A stretch of 64,000 bases of DNA. It comes from Bifidobacterium breve. Lineage in GTDB: Bacteria; Actinomycetota; Acidimicrobiia; Acidimicrobiales; Acidimicrobilacustridaceae. The notes below the pieces were generated by a model. That model was not told the DNA's origin. It saw nothing but the letters and a program-made list of their open reading frames with translations, and did no database searches. The stretch spans positions 55,057 to 119,056 of the forward strand of contig CAMAQM010000004.1 in NCBI GenBank assembly GCA_945860545.1, read 5' to 3'. The position numbers and the translations under genes were made by a program. Positions within the stretch are counted from its first letter, which is position 1. Every line of letters begins with the position of its first letter. Positions 32,262 through 40,955 of the stretch are shown here, in pieces.

Positions 32262-33713
32262 TTACTGGCCCTGACCGAGTGTGTAGCCGGGCTTGCCGTC
32301 GAAGGTGTACAGCCCCTCGGTCTTGATGAAGTCGAAGCCGGCGTCATGCATCCGGCCCAACAGCGAGATGGCGTCAGCCGTCGACACCGTGCCACCGTCG
32401 GTCGCCGACATGAACCGGCAACGCCAATGGTCGGTGCAGAACGTCTCGGGCACACCACCGGGGTACACCTTCTGACCACGGTTCGAGATCATCACGAGCT
32501 TGAGGCCGTCGGTGGCGAGACCCTCAATGGCAGCTCCGAGTTCGTCGGGGGTGCCGGCATTCCAGTGCAGGAACACGTCGATGCCGACCTGCTCTTTCAC
32601 GGCGGGCACCGTCTCTGACACCCGGATGGTGATGGGCTCGTCGGTGGCGGGGTAGGTCACGGCCTTGAGCACCTCGGGACGGCGTCCGATCCGCTCGATG
32701 ACGGCGTCGGCGAACTCGCTGGTGCCGACCTTCTTCGTCGACACGCCTTCCTCGAAGATGTCGTAGGTGTGGATGCCATCCTCAATGGTGGTCAGCCAGG
32801 CATTGTGGACCTTCTCGGCCACGTCACCCTGTCCGATGTGGACCAACATCTGCACGGCACCGAGGAACAGGCCCGACGGGTTGGCCAGGTTCTGACCGGC
32901 ACGACGCGGAGCGGAACCGTGGATGGCCTCGAACATCGAGACCTCCTGACCGATGTTGGCGCTGCCGGCGAGACCCACCGACCCTGCGATCTGGGCGGCA
33001 ACGTCGGAGAGGATGTCGCCGTAGAGGTTCGGCATGACGATGACGTCGAAGGCCTCGGGTGTGTCGGCCAGTTTGGCGGCGCCGATATCGATGATCCAGT
33101 GCTCGTTTTCGATGTCGGGGTACTCGGTGGCGATCTCTTCGAACACCTTGTGGAACATGCCGTCGGTCAGCTTCATGATGTTGTCTTTGGTGAAGCAGGT
33201 GACCTTCTTGCGGCCGTAGCGCCGGGCGTACTCAAAGGCGTACCGGACGATCTTCTCCGTGCCGGGGATCGACAGGATCTTGAGGCACTGCACGACCTCG
33301 TCGGTCTGCTGGTGCTCGATGCCGGCGTAGAGGTCCTCCTCGTTCTCGCGCACGATCACCACGTCCATGTCGGGGTGCTTGGTGGCGATGTACGGCGAAT
33401 ACGACAGACATGGCCGCACGTTGGCGTACATGCCCAGCGTCTTGCGCACCGTCACGTTGAGGCTCTTGAACCCGCCACCCTGAGGGGTGGTGATTGGCGC
33501 CTTGAGGAACACCTTGGTGCGACGCAGCGACTCCCACGACGACGGTTCGATACCGGCGGAGATGCCCCGCTCGTAAACCTTTTCGCCGATCTCGATCTCT
33601 TCGATGTCGAGACGGGCGCCGCCAGCCTCGAGGATGCGCAGGGTGGCATCCATAATCTCGGGGCCGATGCCGTCGCCCCGGGCGACGGTGATGGGCACGT
33701 TCGCTGACGTCAT
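32262..33713 (-). CDS. icd: NADP-type isocitrate dehydrogenase (long Thermus-like form)
   Basis: 483 residues. Isocitrate/isopropylmalate dehydrogenase fold: 'GDGIGPEIMDATLRILEAGG' at the N terminus, substrate-binding 'SLNVTVRKTLGMYANVRPC', 'VIVRENEEDLYAGIEH', the catalytic Lys/Tyr region 'FEYARRYGRKKVTCFTKDNIMK', metal-binding Asp in 'VIVMPNLYGDILSDVAAQIAG', and 'AIHGSAPRRAGQNLANPSG'. A ~150-residue C-terminal extension ('GIDVFLHWNAGTPDELGAAIEGL') is like the long IDH of Thermus thermophilus and some actinobacteria. TCA cycle: isocitrate to 2-oxoglutarate. ATG 33713 has AGGAG 8 bases upstream. Confidence 0.9.
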   Translation of the reverse strand: MTSANVPITVARGDGIGPEIMDATLRILEAGGARLDIEEIEIGEKVYERGISAGIEPSSWESLRRTKVFLKAPITTPQGGGFKSLNVTVRKTLGMYANVRPCLSYSPYIATKHPDMDVVIVRENEEDLYAGIEHQQTDEVVQCLKILSIPGTEKIVRYAFEYARRYGRKKVTCFTKDNIMKLTDGMFHKVFEEIATEYPDIENEHWIIDIGAAKLADTPEAFDVIVMPNLYGDILSDVAAQIAGSVGLAGSANIGQEVSMFEAIHGSAPRRAGQNLANPSGLFLGAVQMLVHIGQGDVAEKVHNAWLTTIEDGIHTYDIFEEGVSTKKVGTSEFADAVIERIGRRPEVLKAVTYPATDEPITIRVSETVPAVKEQVGIDVFLHWNAGTPDELGAAIEGLATDGLKLVMISNRGQKVYPGGVPETFCTDHWRCRFMSATDGGTVSTADAISLLGRMHDAGFDFIKTEGLYTFDGKPGYTLGQGQ

Positions 33714-34073
33714 GTGCTTGCTCCTCGATGGGTCGGGATGGGTCCGGAACACGTCCAGCGGTGTAGATGGATCGTTCCCGGGCGACAACGTATCGCCCCC
33801 ACGCCCCGTGTCCCACATTGGACATGCCCGGTAGCCGTCGAGGTGGTCAGTCGGTGCAGGCGGGGGTTAAGGAGTGCCAGTGGGGTGACCCCGGCGACGG
33901 GAAGAGCCTGCCGCACGAAGGCGACGACAGAGGCCTACAACGGGGCCTCGAGACCGGTGCCGCCATCGAGGACCATCTCGCTGGACGGCCATGGTTGCGG
34001 AGTCCCCCGTTTCGATGGCGGCACGAACCTCGCCGATGGAGCGAACCGTTCCGGGGGTTCGCACCATGGTCGG
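33714..34073. other. About 360-base divergent intergenic region, no supported gene
   Basis: Between the starts of isocitrate dehydrogenase and selO. Short ORFs on both strands show no recognisable motifs. It should hold the icd promoter; the selO -10 box is at its right edge. Confidence 0.5.
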
Positions 34074-34079
34074 TAGCCT
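34074..34079 (+). promoter_or_regulatory. -10 box TAGCCT of selO
   Basis: TAGCCT ends 7 bases before ATG 34087, supporting that start over upstream in-frame ATGs. Confidence 0.6.
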
Positions 34080-34086
34080 CGCGGGC

Positions 34087-35601
34087 ATGGCGATTGGTTC
34101 TGAGGACGGACTTCGGCTCGACCTCGACGACTGGTTCGCCCGGGACCTGCCCGAGCTGTGCGTGCCGTGGCCCCCGGGCGGTGCAACCGAACCGGCGCTG
34201 GTTCTTCTCAACGGGCGACTCGCTTCGGACCTTGGTCTTGACCCCGACGCACTCGCTCGTCCCACCGGTGTTGCGGTGCTCTGCGGTGATGCCGTGCCCG
34301 CTGGTGCCAACCCGGTGGCCCAGGCCTACGCCGGCCATCAGTTCGGCGGGTACTCGCCGCGCCTCGGTGACGGTCGGGCGCTGCTGCTCGGCGAACTCAC
34401 CACCCCCGCCGCACGACGCGTCGACGTGCATCTGAAGGGTTCGGGGCGCACGCCGTTCGCCCGAGGCGGAGACGGCCGGGCGGCGCTCGGGCCGATGCTG
34501 CGCGAGTACCTCATCAGCGAAGCCATGGCCGCCCTTGACATCCCCACGACTCGGGTTCTTTCGGTGGGTACGACCGGGGACCTGGTGCGCCGAGAGGAGC
34601 TGGCGCCGGGTGCGGTGTTGGCGCGCGTCGCAGCCAGTCACCTGCGGGTCGGCACGTTCCAGTACGCCGCATCGCTCGGGGACCCTGACGTCGTCACGCG
34701 CCTCGTCACCCATGCGGCAACCCGACACCACCCCGGGGCGCTCGATGCCGACGACCCAGCGCTCGCCCTGCTCGACGCCGTCGTGGAGGTGCAGGCCGAC
34801 CTCGTGGCGCGCTGGTCGGCGGTGGGATTCATCCATGGCGTGCTCAACACCGACAACGTCACCATCTCCGGTGAGACCATTGACTACGGCCCGTGTGCCT
34901 TCATGGACCGCCACGACCCCACGACCGTGTTCAGCTCCATCGATCACGGTGGTCGCTACGCCTTCGGGAACCAGCCGTCGATCACGCTTTGGAACCTCGC
35001 CCGACTCGCCGAAGCCCTACTGGGCGCCATGACCGGGGATGTCGACGCCAACGTGGCGTCGGCGACCGAGGTCCTCGAGACGTTTCCCGACCGCTACCGA
35101 CGCCAGCTCCATGGGCACTACGCCGCCAAGTTGGGTTTCGTGGCCACCGACGACCGGCCGACAGATCACGCAATGTCGTCGGTGGTTGGGGATCTCGTCG
35201 ACGATCTCTCTGCGGCCATGACCTCAGCCCAGGTCGACCACACGACGTTCTTTCGTCACCTCGGCCGCGCTGCCGCCGGCGACGACCGGCCGCTCGCCGA
35301 CCTCGTTGGGGACGACGCCGCGCTGCTCGAATGGCTTGAGCGATGGCGGACGGTCCGACTCGTCGACCGGCGACCGGCCGAGGTCGTTTCGGCGGCCATG
35401 GACGACGTCAATCCGCTGTACGTCCCTCGCAACCACCTCGTCGAGGAGGCGCTCGCCGCCGCTGTCGACGGCGACCTCGGTGCGTGTTCCGACCTGCTCG
35501 ATGTGCTCGCCGACCCGTTCACGCAGCGGCCCGGTTTGGAGCGGTACGCCGAGCCGGCACCGGCGAGCTTCGGCCCCTACCGAACCTTCTGCGGCACCTG
35601 A
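34087..35601 (+). CDS. selO: SelO/YdiU-family protein adenylyltransferase
   Basis: 504 residues. This pseudokinase-fold enzyme transfers AMP from ATP to Ser/Thr/Tyr of proteins, linked to redox homeostasis. Family segments: 'AQAYAGHQFGGYSPRLGDGRALLLGEL', 'VDVHLKGSGRTPFARGGDGRAALGPMLREYLISEAM' (Lys and Arg-rich ATP-binding region), 'GFIHGVLNTDNVTISGETIDYGPCAFMD' (the catalytic-loop-like HGVLNTDN and the DYG metal-binding motif), and the conserved C terminus 'YRTFCGT'. The penultimate Cys region is where eukaryotic SelO carries Sec. It is convergent with queD. Confidence 0.95.
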   Translation: MAIGSEDGLRLDLDDWFARDLPELCVPWPPGGATEPALVLLNGRLASDLGLDPDALARPTGVAVLCGDAVPAGANPVAQAYAGHQFGGYSPRLGDGRALLLGELTTPAARRVDVHLKGSGRTPFARGGDGRAALGPMLREYLISEAMAALDIPTTRVLSVGTTGDLVRREELAPGAVLARVAASHLRVGTFQYAASLGDPDVVTRLVTHAATRHHPGALDADDPALALLDAVVEVQADLVARWSAVGFIHGVLNTDNVTISGETIDYGPCAFMDRHDPTTVFSSIDHGGRYAFGNQPSITLWNLARLAEALLGAMTGDVDANVASATEVLETFPDRYRRQLHGHYAAKLGFVATDDRPTDHAMSSVVGDLVDDLSAAMTSAQVDHTTFFRHLGRAAAGDDRPLADLVGDDAALLEWLERWRTVRLVDRRPAEVVSAAMDDVNPLYVPRNHLVEEALAAAVDGDLGACSDLLDVLADPFTQRPGLERYAEPAPASFGPYRTFCGT

Positions 35602-35631
35602 ACGAGTGCGCCCACCAGTTCCCGCGGTGGC

Positions 35632-35988
35632 TCAGTCCCCCCGGTAGATGACCCCACTGGTGCAGGTCTCGCGAACCTCCACGGCAACGAGTCCGGGCAG
35701 GTCGGGTGCGATCCGGGTCCACAGCCAGCGGGCGATCACCTCGCTGGTGGGGTTGTCGAGGCCGGGAATGTCGTTGAGCAGTCGATGGTCGAGCTGGTCG
35801 ACGATCGGTGTCACCACAGCGGACACGTCGGCGAAGTCGGTCACCCAGCCCGATGTGGCCCCCACCGGGCCCTCAAGGCTGACCCTGACGCGGAACGAGT
35901 GACCGTGGAGCCGGGCACACTTGTGGTCGTCGGGCACGTTGGGCAGGCGGTGGGCCGCTTCGAATCCGAACTCACGGAACAGTTCCAT
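35632..35988 (-). CDS. queD: 6-carboxytetrahydropterin synthase / PTPS family
   Basis: 118 residues, the bacterial QueD size. Zinc ligands: His in 'FEAAHRLPN' and two in 'CARLHGHSFRV'. The catalytic Cys is in 'DHKCARLHGH' (C-x3-HGH), with an acid/His in 'VDQLDHRLLND' and Glu in 'VRETCTSGVIY'. It converts 7,8-dihydroneopterin triphosphate to 6-carboxytetrahydropterin in queuosine/7-deazapurine synthesis. No queC/E/F lies in the window. ATG 35988 is preceded by CACACT 7 bases upstream, a variant -10 box. Confidence 0.92.
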   Translation of the reverse strand: MELFREFGFEAAHRLPNVPDDHKCARLHGHSFRVRVSLEGPVGATSGWVTDFADVSAVVTPIVDQLDHRLLNDIPGLDNPTSEVIARWLWTRIAPDLPGLVAVEVRETCTSGVIYRGD

Positions 35989-36060
35989 CGGGTCCAGTGT
36001 GCCCCACTCCGCCGCTGCACGGCGATTGCGCCAGACGGTGGCTCGCGCCACCATGACCCC

Positions 36061-37533
36061 ATGACCCGACGTCGTCACCGCCTCGGCCCCGGGTTCGCCG
36101 GAGGTGTTCTCGCCCTTGTGACGGCGTCGCTCGGTGGTGTGGCGCTGTGGCGGCGTTTGCCCGAGGCGCGGCGCACCCGCCTGCGGCGATCGGCACGCGT
36201 CTGGCGTCTCACGGCGCGCCGGGGGATCCACTACGCCGTGGTGAAGCTCACCGGTGTGGCCGTCGGCGATCGTCGACGTCAGGAACTTGAGGATCGGTTC
36301 GCTGTTGCCACCGCACAGGACGTCGCTGCCGAACTCGGTCAGATGAAGGGCGTGCTCATGAAGTTGGGCCAGCTCGCCTCGGTGGTTGTTGACGGTCTGC
36401 CCCCCGAGGCCCGGGCGGCACTCGCCCAACTGCAGGCCGACGTGCCCCCCATGGCGCCGTCGGTGGCTGCGGGGGTGGTGACCGCGGATCTCGGTGCTCC
36501 ACCCGAAAAGGTGTTCCTCGACTTCGACGTCGAACCGGTGGCGGCGGCATCGATCGGTCAGGTGCACCGTGCGGTGACCCGCAGCGGTCACCGGGTGGCG
36601 GTCAAGGTGCAGTACCCCGGGGTGGCCGACGCCATCCGCGCCGATCTCGACAACGCCGAGATGCTGTACGGCTTGTTGTCGGCAGTGGCGTTACCCGGAC
36701 TTGAACCCGCTGCGCTCGTGGCCGAACTTCGTGAGCGGATGGGGGAGGAGCTCGACTACCGGCTCGAGGCGACCAACCAGCGCCGGTTCGCTGAGCGCTA
36801 CCGGGGCCACCCGTGGATCCGGATTCCAGGTGTGGTCGACGACCTGTGCAGCGAACACGTGTTGACCACCGACTGGTGTGACGGGCGCGGGTTCGCTGAG
36901 ATCGAGGTGGCCGACGAGGCGACCCGTCAACACATCGCCGAGGTGGTGTTCCGTTTCGCTCAGGGTTCGGTGCTGCGGTACCGGTCGTTCAACGGTGACC
37001 CGCACCCCGGCAACTACCGCTTCGCCGATGACGGCACCGTGGTGTTCTTGGATTTCGGTCTGGTCAAGCACTGGCCCGACGAGGAGTTCTCCGGGTTGAT
37101 GGCGGTGCTGGGCCCCGTGCTCGACCAGGATCCCGAACGACTCGTCGACCACATGGTCGAAGCCGGATTCCTGGCGCGTGACCATCGTCTGTCCGCCGAG
37201 CAGGTGTGGGCCAGCGTCTCCGCTCCGTACGAGCCGTACTTCCACGACGAGTTCACGTTCACGCCGTCCTTCGCCGCCGAGGCCATGCGCAACATCGCCG
37301 ATCCGACCGGGCCGAACCGTGCGGTGATGCGCGCGTTGAACCTGCCGGGTTCGTTCGTGATTGTCAATCGGGTCCTGTGGGGCATGGGTGGGTTGCTGGG
37401 CCGGTTGGGCGCCACCAACCGTTGGCGGGGAATCCTTGAGGAGTACCTCTTCGACAGGCCACCGGCCACCCCCATGGGGCACGCCGAAGAGGCGTGGCGT
37501 TCGGCGCAGTCGTCGTCAGAGATTCGGCGGTAG
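36061..37533 (+). CDS. ABC1/UbiB/ADCK-family atypical kinase
   Basis: 490 residues. N-terminal membrane segment ('FAGGVLALVTASLGGVAL'), then the family's KxGQ motif in 'MKGVLMKLGQLASVVVDGLPPEARAALAQLQ', the Ala-rich nucleotide loop 'AAASIGQVHRAV' with 'VAVKVQYPG', the catalytic-loop region 'YRSFNGDPHPGNYRFADDGTVVFLDFGLVKHW' (DPHPGN and DFG). UbiB proteins support quinone or lipid metabolism. This organism probably makes menaquinone, so the substrate is unknown. Its stop overlaps the convergent phosphatase gene by 18 bases. Confidence 0.9.
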   Translation: MTRRRHRLGPGFAGGVLALVTASLGGVALWRRLPEARRTRLRRSARVWRLTARRGIHYAVVKLTGVAVGDRRRQELEDRFAVATAQDVAAELGQMKGVLMKLGQLASVVVDGLPPEARAALAQLQADVPPMAPSVAAGVVTADLGAPPEKVFLDFDVEPVAAASIGQVHRAVTRSGHRVAVKVQYPGVADAIRADLDNAEMLYGLLSAVALPGLEPAALVAELRERMGEELDYRLEATNQRRFAERYRGHPWIRIPGVVDDLCSEHVLTTDWCDGRGFAEIEVADEATRQHIAEVVFRFAQGSVLRYRSFNGDPHPGNYRFADDGTVVFLDFGLVKHWPDEEFSGLMAVLGPVLDQDPERLVDHMVEAGFLARDHRLSAEQVWASVSAPYEPYFHDEFTFTPSFAAEAMRNIADPTGPNRAVMRALNLPGSFVIVNRVLWGMGGLLGRLGATNRWRGILEEYLFDRPPATPMGHAEEAWRSAQSSSEIRR

Positions 37534-38109
37534 GAACGCCAACTCGTCGTCGACGAGCTCGACCCGCTCGCCGAGTACCACCCCTCGTTCGCCGTGATGG
37601 GTGAGGTGACGTCCCCCCAGGTTCGGGACCCGCACGAAACCCAGCCCGTGGGATTCCTCAACGACGTAGATCACCCCGCCGTGGCTGACGACGAGGATCT
37701 CGGCCCCGGCGTACTCGCGATGGAGGTGGTCAAGCGCTCCGTGGACCCGTTCGAGGAAGGGCTCGGTGGGTTCGAACCCCGGTGGGCGCCGCGTTGCGTC
37801 GAGGTACCCCGGCCACGCCGATTCGATCTCGTCCTTGGTCAGTCCCTGCCACTCGCCGGCGTGACGTTCCCGCAGGCGCGGATCGACGAGTACCGGACCG
37901 ACACCGAGTTGTTCGGCCACGATGCCCGCCGTTTCTACGGCTCGGCCGAGGTCGGACGCCACGATGAGGTCCACCGAACCGACACGGTCGGCCGCGGCGT
38001 TGGCCTGGAGTCGACCGAGATCTGACAGCGGGGGGTCCTCTTGGCCCTGCCACCGACCGAGGGCGTTCCACTCGGACTGGCCGTGGCGAACGAGCAGGAT
38101 GCGGGTCAC
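37516..38109 (-). CDS. Histidine phosphatase family (phosphoglycerate mutase-like) protein
   Basis: 197 residues. The RHG motif is in 'RILLVRHGQSEWNALGRWQGQEDPPLSDLG', with a second Arg in 'ASDLGRAVETA', the Glu in 'LRERHAGEWQGL' and the second His in 'EILVVSHGGVIYVV'. This set is typical of cofactor-dependent phosphatases such as CobC or broad-range phosphatases. The substrate is unknown. Leaderless GTG start 6 bases after TACCGT. Confidence 0.9.
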   Translation of the reverse strand: MTRILLVRHGQSEWNALGRWQGQEDPPLSDLGRLQANAAADRVGSVDLIVASDLGRAVETAGIVAEQLGVGPVLVDPRLRERHAGEWQGLTKDEIESAWPGYLDATRRPPGFEPTEPFLERVHGALDHLHREYAGAEILVVSHGGVIYVVEESHGLGFVRVPNLGGRHLTHHGERGVVLGERVELVDDELAFLPPNL

Positions 38110-38115
38110 CCCCCG

Positions 38116-38121
38116 ACGGTA
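38116..38121 (-). promoter_or_regulatory. -10 box TACCGT of histidine phosphatase gene
   Basis: TACCGT on the minus strand ends 6 bases before GTG 38109. It is back-to-back with the moaD-like promoter at 38173. Confidence 0.55.
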
Positions 38122-38172
38122 CCAATTCCGGTTGGGGCCGCCGCCGCACGTGGTGGGCGCGGCGGGCCCGGG

Positions 38173-38178
38173 TAGTCT
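38173..38178 (+). promoter_or_regulatory. -10 box TAGTCT of MoaD-like gene
   Basis: TAGTCT ends 6 bases before ATG 38185. Confidence 0.6.
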
Positions 38179-38184
38179 CCGCCC

Positions 38185-38460
38185 ATGCCGACACTGCGGA
38201 TGTTCGCCTCGGCGCGTGACGCTGCGGGGTGTGGGGTCGACGTCGTTGAGGGGGTGACCGTCGCCGAGGTTCTCGCCGCGGCCCAAGCCCGCTACGGCGA
38301 CCGGTTCGCTGCGGTGCTCCCGACGTGTCGCGTCTGGCTCAACGGTGAGGAATGTTCCTACGAGGCCCCCGTTGGTGACGATGATGAAGTGGCGGTGCTC
38401 CCACCGGTGTCAGGCGGATGCGGACCGGATCGATTCGTTTCTGGCCGGTGCTCTCAGTGA
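38185..38460 (+). CDS. MoaD/ThiS-like ubiquitin-fold protein with C-terminal extension
   Basis: 91 residues. Beta-grasp sulfur-carrier fold: 'LRMFASARDAAG', 'VTVAEVLAAAQARYGDRFAAVLPTCRVWLNGEE', 'VGDDDEVAVLPPVSGG'. Carriers of this type end in Gly-Gly, which is adenylated and thiocarboxylated. Here the Gly-Gly ('PPVSGG') is followed by 13 more residues (CGPDRFVSGRCSQ), so it would need proteolysis to be activated, or it no longer works as a carrier. The next gene overlaps this tail. Confidence 0.8.
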   Translation: MPTLRMFASARDAAGCGVDVVEGVTVAEVLAAAQARYGDRFAAVLPTCRVWLNGEECSYEAPVGDDDEVAVLPPVSGGCGPDRFVSGRCSQ

Positions 38461-39248
38461 CGGCGTCGGCGAACCCGGTGCTCGATCGTGTGGTCGAACC
38501 GCCCACGACCGGCGTGGTCCACGTCGGTCTGGCGCTGGTGTGGATCGCCGCTCAGGTGGTGGCGCTGCTGGCCGGCGTGTGGGGTGTCGCCGTGCTGTTC
38601 GCCGTGGTCGGCGGCGTGGCGGGACTGCAGGCGGCAAGGTCGTGGCGGGCGCTTGGCATCGGCGCCAACCGGATGGTGGCGGGTTGGGGGCCGGTGTCCG
38701 TGACGGTGCTCGCCGTGTTCGGGCCCACCTGGGCGGGTGTCGGACTGTTCGCCGTGGCGGTGACGGCGATCGTCGTGTCGGCGGGCTCACGCAGCCGAGG
38801 CGGTCCGCTTGCTGCGGCGGGTGCCACCGTCCGTTGTGCGCTGGGACCCGGCGTGGTCGGTATCTCGCTGGTGCTGCTCTTTGACACCGGCTGGGCGGCG
38901 GTGGCGATGCTGCTGATCCTCGTCGCCGGCTACGACCTGGCGTGTTGGGTATGGGGTGGGGACGACGTCGGGCCGTACCTGAGCCGTGTCGTCGGGATGA
39001 TCACGGTCATGGTGCTCACGTTGGCCGCCTCGGCGGTCCACACCGTGTTCGAACTCGACCCGTTCGGCCCGGTGGCCGTGGTGTGGGTGTTCGGCGGTCT
39101 TGCCGCCACGCTCTGTCCGTTGGGACCGATGGTCGGTTCCCTCGTGCTGCCCAGCGCGTCGGCCGAGGCACCGGCGTTGCGTCGGATCGATGTGCTCATG
39201 GTCGCCGCACCGATCTGGTTGGCGGCCATGTGGGGCTACCTCGGCTAG
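38457..39248 (+). CDS. Polytopic membrane protein, possibly CdsA-like
   Basis: About 263 residues, seven to eight membrane segments. The C-terminal part 'LCPLGPMVGSLVLPSASAEAPALRRIDVLMVAAPIWLAAMWGYLG' resembles the end of phosphatidate cytidylyltransferases ('GDLxxSxxKR...'), and 'LILVAGYDLACWVWGGDD' recalls their metal-binding 'DxxAYxxG' segment. The canonical S-x8-K-R-x3-K-D-x5-HGG-x2-D-R signature is absent. I treat it as a divergent or unrelated membrane protein. The GTG start overlaps the moaD stop (GTGA); ATG 38418 is an alternative. Its stop TAG overlaps the stop of the convergent regulator in the four bases CTAG. Confidence 0.6.
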   Translation: MTASANPVLDRVVEPPTTGVVHVGLALVWIAAQVVALLAGVWGVAVLFAVVGGVAGLQAARSWRALGIGANRMVAGWGPVSVTVLAVFGPTWAGVGLFAVAVTAIVVSAGSRSRGGPLAAAGATVRCALGPGVVGISLVLLFDTGWAAVAMLLILVAGYDLACWVWGGDDVGPYLSRVVGMITVMVLTLAASAVHTVFELDPFGPVAVVWVFGGLAATLCPLGPMVGSLVLPSASAEAPALRRIDVLMVAAPIWLAAMWGYLG

Positions 39249-39604
39249 ACCGCTCCGGTCTCGTCCGAGCCGGATCGGAACGAGTCGTAGATGTGCAAAA
39301 GGGTGCGTTTTTGGTCCTCGGTGAGGTGGGGGTCACGCCGGATGTGGGTGGGCAGGTCGGCACCGCCGGGTTCGTCGAGGATGCCGGCACGCACATAGAG
39401 CGATTCGGCGGAGATCTCGAGCGCCTTGGCGATGCGTTGGAGGATGTCGGCCGACGGTCGGCGCAGCCCCCGTTCGACCTGGCTGAGGTACGGGTTCGAG
39501 ATGCCGGCGCGTTCGGACAACTTGCGCAGGGACAACTCCGCTGCACGGCGCTGCTCGGCGATGAACTGTCCGAGATCACCCAGTCGCTGCTCAAGTTCGC
39601 TCAC
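39245..39604 (-). CDS. XRE-family helix-turn-helix regulator
   Basis: 119 residues. N-terminal HTH: 'LGQFIAEQRRAAELSLRKLSERAGISNPYLSQVERGLRRPSADILQRIAKALEISAESLY' fits the Xre pattern with five helices. The C-terminal ~45 residues ('DLPTHIRRDPHLTEDQKRTLLHIYDSF') are short and charged, a common actinobacterial arrangement. Targets are unknown; the divergent mshA promoter is close. Leaderless GTG start 7 bases after TACCAT. Confidence 0.88.
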   Translation of the reverse strand: MSELEQRLGDLGQFIAEQRRAAELSLRKLSERAGISNPYLSQVERGLRRPSADILQRIAKALEISAESLYVRAGILDEPGGADLPTHIRRDPHLTEDQKRTLLHIYDSFRSGSDETGAV

Positions 39605-39611
39605 ACCCCCG

Positions 39612-39617
39612 ATGGTA
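39612..39617 (-). promoter_or_regulatory. -10 box TACCAT of XRE regulator
   Basis: TACCAT on the minus strand ends 7 bases before GTG 39604. Confidence 0.55.
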
Positions 39618-39700
39618 CGGCCACCGTCGCACCATCGGGTCGCCCGGGGTTGTCGGCGGGTGCGGGTCGGGCTGACAGGGGGGTGGGAGAGACCCCCCGG

Positions 39701-39706
39701 TAGGCT
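39701..39706 (+). promoter_or_regulatory. -10 box TAGGCT of mshA
   Basis: TAGGCT ends 7 bases before GTG 39714. Confidence 0.6.
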
Positions 39707-39713
39707 TTGCTCC

Positions 39714-40934
39714 GTGACGTCGGTGGCCATGTTGTCCATGCATACCTCGCCGCTCGCCCAGCCGGGTGTCGGTGACAGCGGGGGGATGAACGTCTACGTC
39801 CGCGAACTCGCTGGTGCGCTGGCGCGCGCCGGGGTGGACACCACCGTGTTCGTTCGTCGCTGGCGGGACGGCCTCGCCGAGGTGAGCGAACCCGAACCGG
39901 GTTTCCGCGTCGTGCACGTTGACGCCGGCCCGGTGTCACTGGCCAAAGAGGATCTCCCCGAGGTCGTCGACGAGTTCGCCGACGGGGTGGCCGCCGTGCT
40001 CGGCGCCGAAGCTCCCGTGTCGGCGTTGCACGCCAACTACTGGCTGTCGGGTCGTGCCGCACATCGGCTCAAGCACCAGTTGCAGCTGCCGCTGGTGTGC
40101 ACGTTCCATACGCTGGCGCGCGTCAAGGCGGACGTGGGGGAGTTCGAACCGGCCGGACGGGTCGATGCCGAGGCTGAGATCATCGGATGCGCCGACCGTC
40201 TGTTGGCCTCGTGCCAGGCCGAGGCGGACCAACTCGTCGACCTGTACGGCGCCGCACCGGACCGCATCGAGATCGTGCCCCCCGGGGTCGACCACGCGTT
40301 CTTCTCCCCGGGGTACGCGCCCGGTGAGCGGGCCGGGGCTCGAGCCGCGCTCGGACTCGGGGACGCTCCGATGCTGTTGTTCGTCGGGCGGATCCAGCCG
40401 CTCAAACGTGCCGGTCTCGCCGTTGCGGCACTTGCTTGCATGCGTCGCCGTGACGCCACCCTGGTCATCGTGGGCGGCCCGAGCGGTGCCGACGGTGAGA
40501 GGGAACTGGCGTCGGTGCGGGCGCTGGCCGATGCGGCCGGGGTTGCCGATCGGGTGCGGTTCGTTCCGCCCCAACCCCACCACCTGTTGTCGAGTTGGTA
40601 CCGGGCTGCGGATCTCGTGGTGGTGCCGAGCCGGTCGGAGTCGTTCGGTCTGGTCGCCCTTGAGGCGGCGGCGTGTGGCACGCCGGTGGTGGCGGCTGCG
40701 GTGGGGGGCCTCACCTCCATCGTTGACGACGGGGTCACGGGTCTGCTCGTCGACGGCAGTGACCCCGCCGTGTGGGCGGCTCACCTTGACGCCGTGCTCG
40801 ACGACACCGACGGGTCACGGGCCATGGCGCACGCCTCGGTGGTGCGGGCCCGGCACTACACCTGGCCGACCGCCGCGGGGCGTCTGCGGCGCCTGTACAC
40901 CGACCTCGCCCAGCGGGAACCGGTGCTGTGCTGA
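39714..40934 (+). CDS. mshA: D-inositol-3-phosphate glycosyltransferase (MshA-like)
   Basis: 406 residues, GT4 family, GT-B fold. The N-terminal 'SMHTSPLAQPGVGDSGGMNVYVRELA' is the MshA hallmark. The middle has 'VSALHANYWLSGRAAHRLKHQLQLPLVCTFHTLARVK', and the donor-binding half has 'LLFVGRIQPLKRAGLAVAAL' and 'VVPSRSESFGLVALEAAACGTPVVAAAVGGL' (E-x7-E). It catalyses the first step of mycothiol synthesis, UDP-GlcNAc plus inositol 3-phosphate. The neighbouring YbjN gene is conserved next to mshA in mycobacteria. Leaderless GTG start. Confidence 0.92.
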   Translation: MTSVAMLSMHTSPLAQPGVGDSGGMNVYVRELAGALARAGVDTTVFVRRWRDGLAEVSEPEPGFRVVHVDAGPVSLAKEDLPEVVDEFADGVAAVLGAEAPVSALHANYWLSGRAAHRLKHQLQLPLVCTFHTLARVKADVGEFEPAGRVDAEAEIIGCADRLLASCQAEADQLVDLYGAAPDRIEIVPPGVDHAFFSPGYAPGERAGARAALGLGDAPMLLFVGRIQPLKRAGLAVAALACMRRRDATLVIVGGPSGADGERELASVRALADAAGVADRVRFVPPQPHHLLSSWYRAADLVVVPSRSESFGLVALEAAACGTPVVAAAVGGLTSIVDDGVTGLLVDGSDPAVWAAHLDAVLDDTDGSRAMAHASVVRARHYTWPTAAGRLRRLYTDLAQREPVLC

Positions 40935-40955
40935 GCGGACCGCCTCAGGCAGCCG

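Noticed and set aside
32769..33707. 312-codon open frame antisense to isocitrate dehydrogenase
   Set aside because: Shadow of the icd gene; composition is low-complexity Asp/Val/Gly with no domain, and icd is complete on the other strand.
33867..34100. Possible gene on the minus strand between icd and selO
   Set aside because: The frame reads plausibly for ~30 residues but then becomes Arg-rich, has no ribosome site, and overlaps the selO promoter; no family recognised.
35599..35601. TGA at the selO end as a selenocysteine codon
   Set aside because: The frame before it ends in the bacterial SelO terminus TFCGT, the Cys replacing Sec; no SECIS-like structure is needed and no coding follows.
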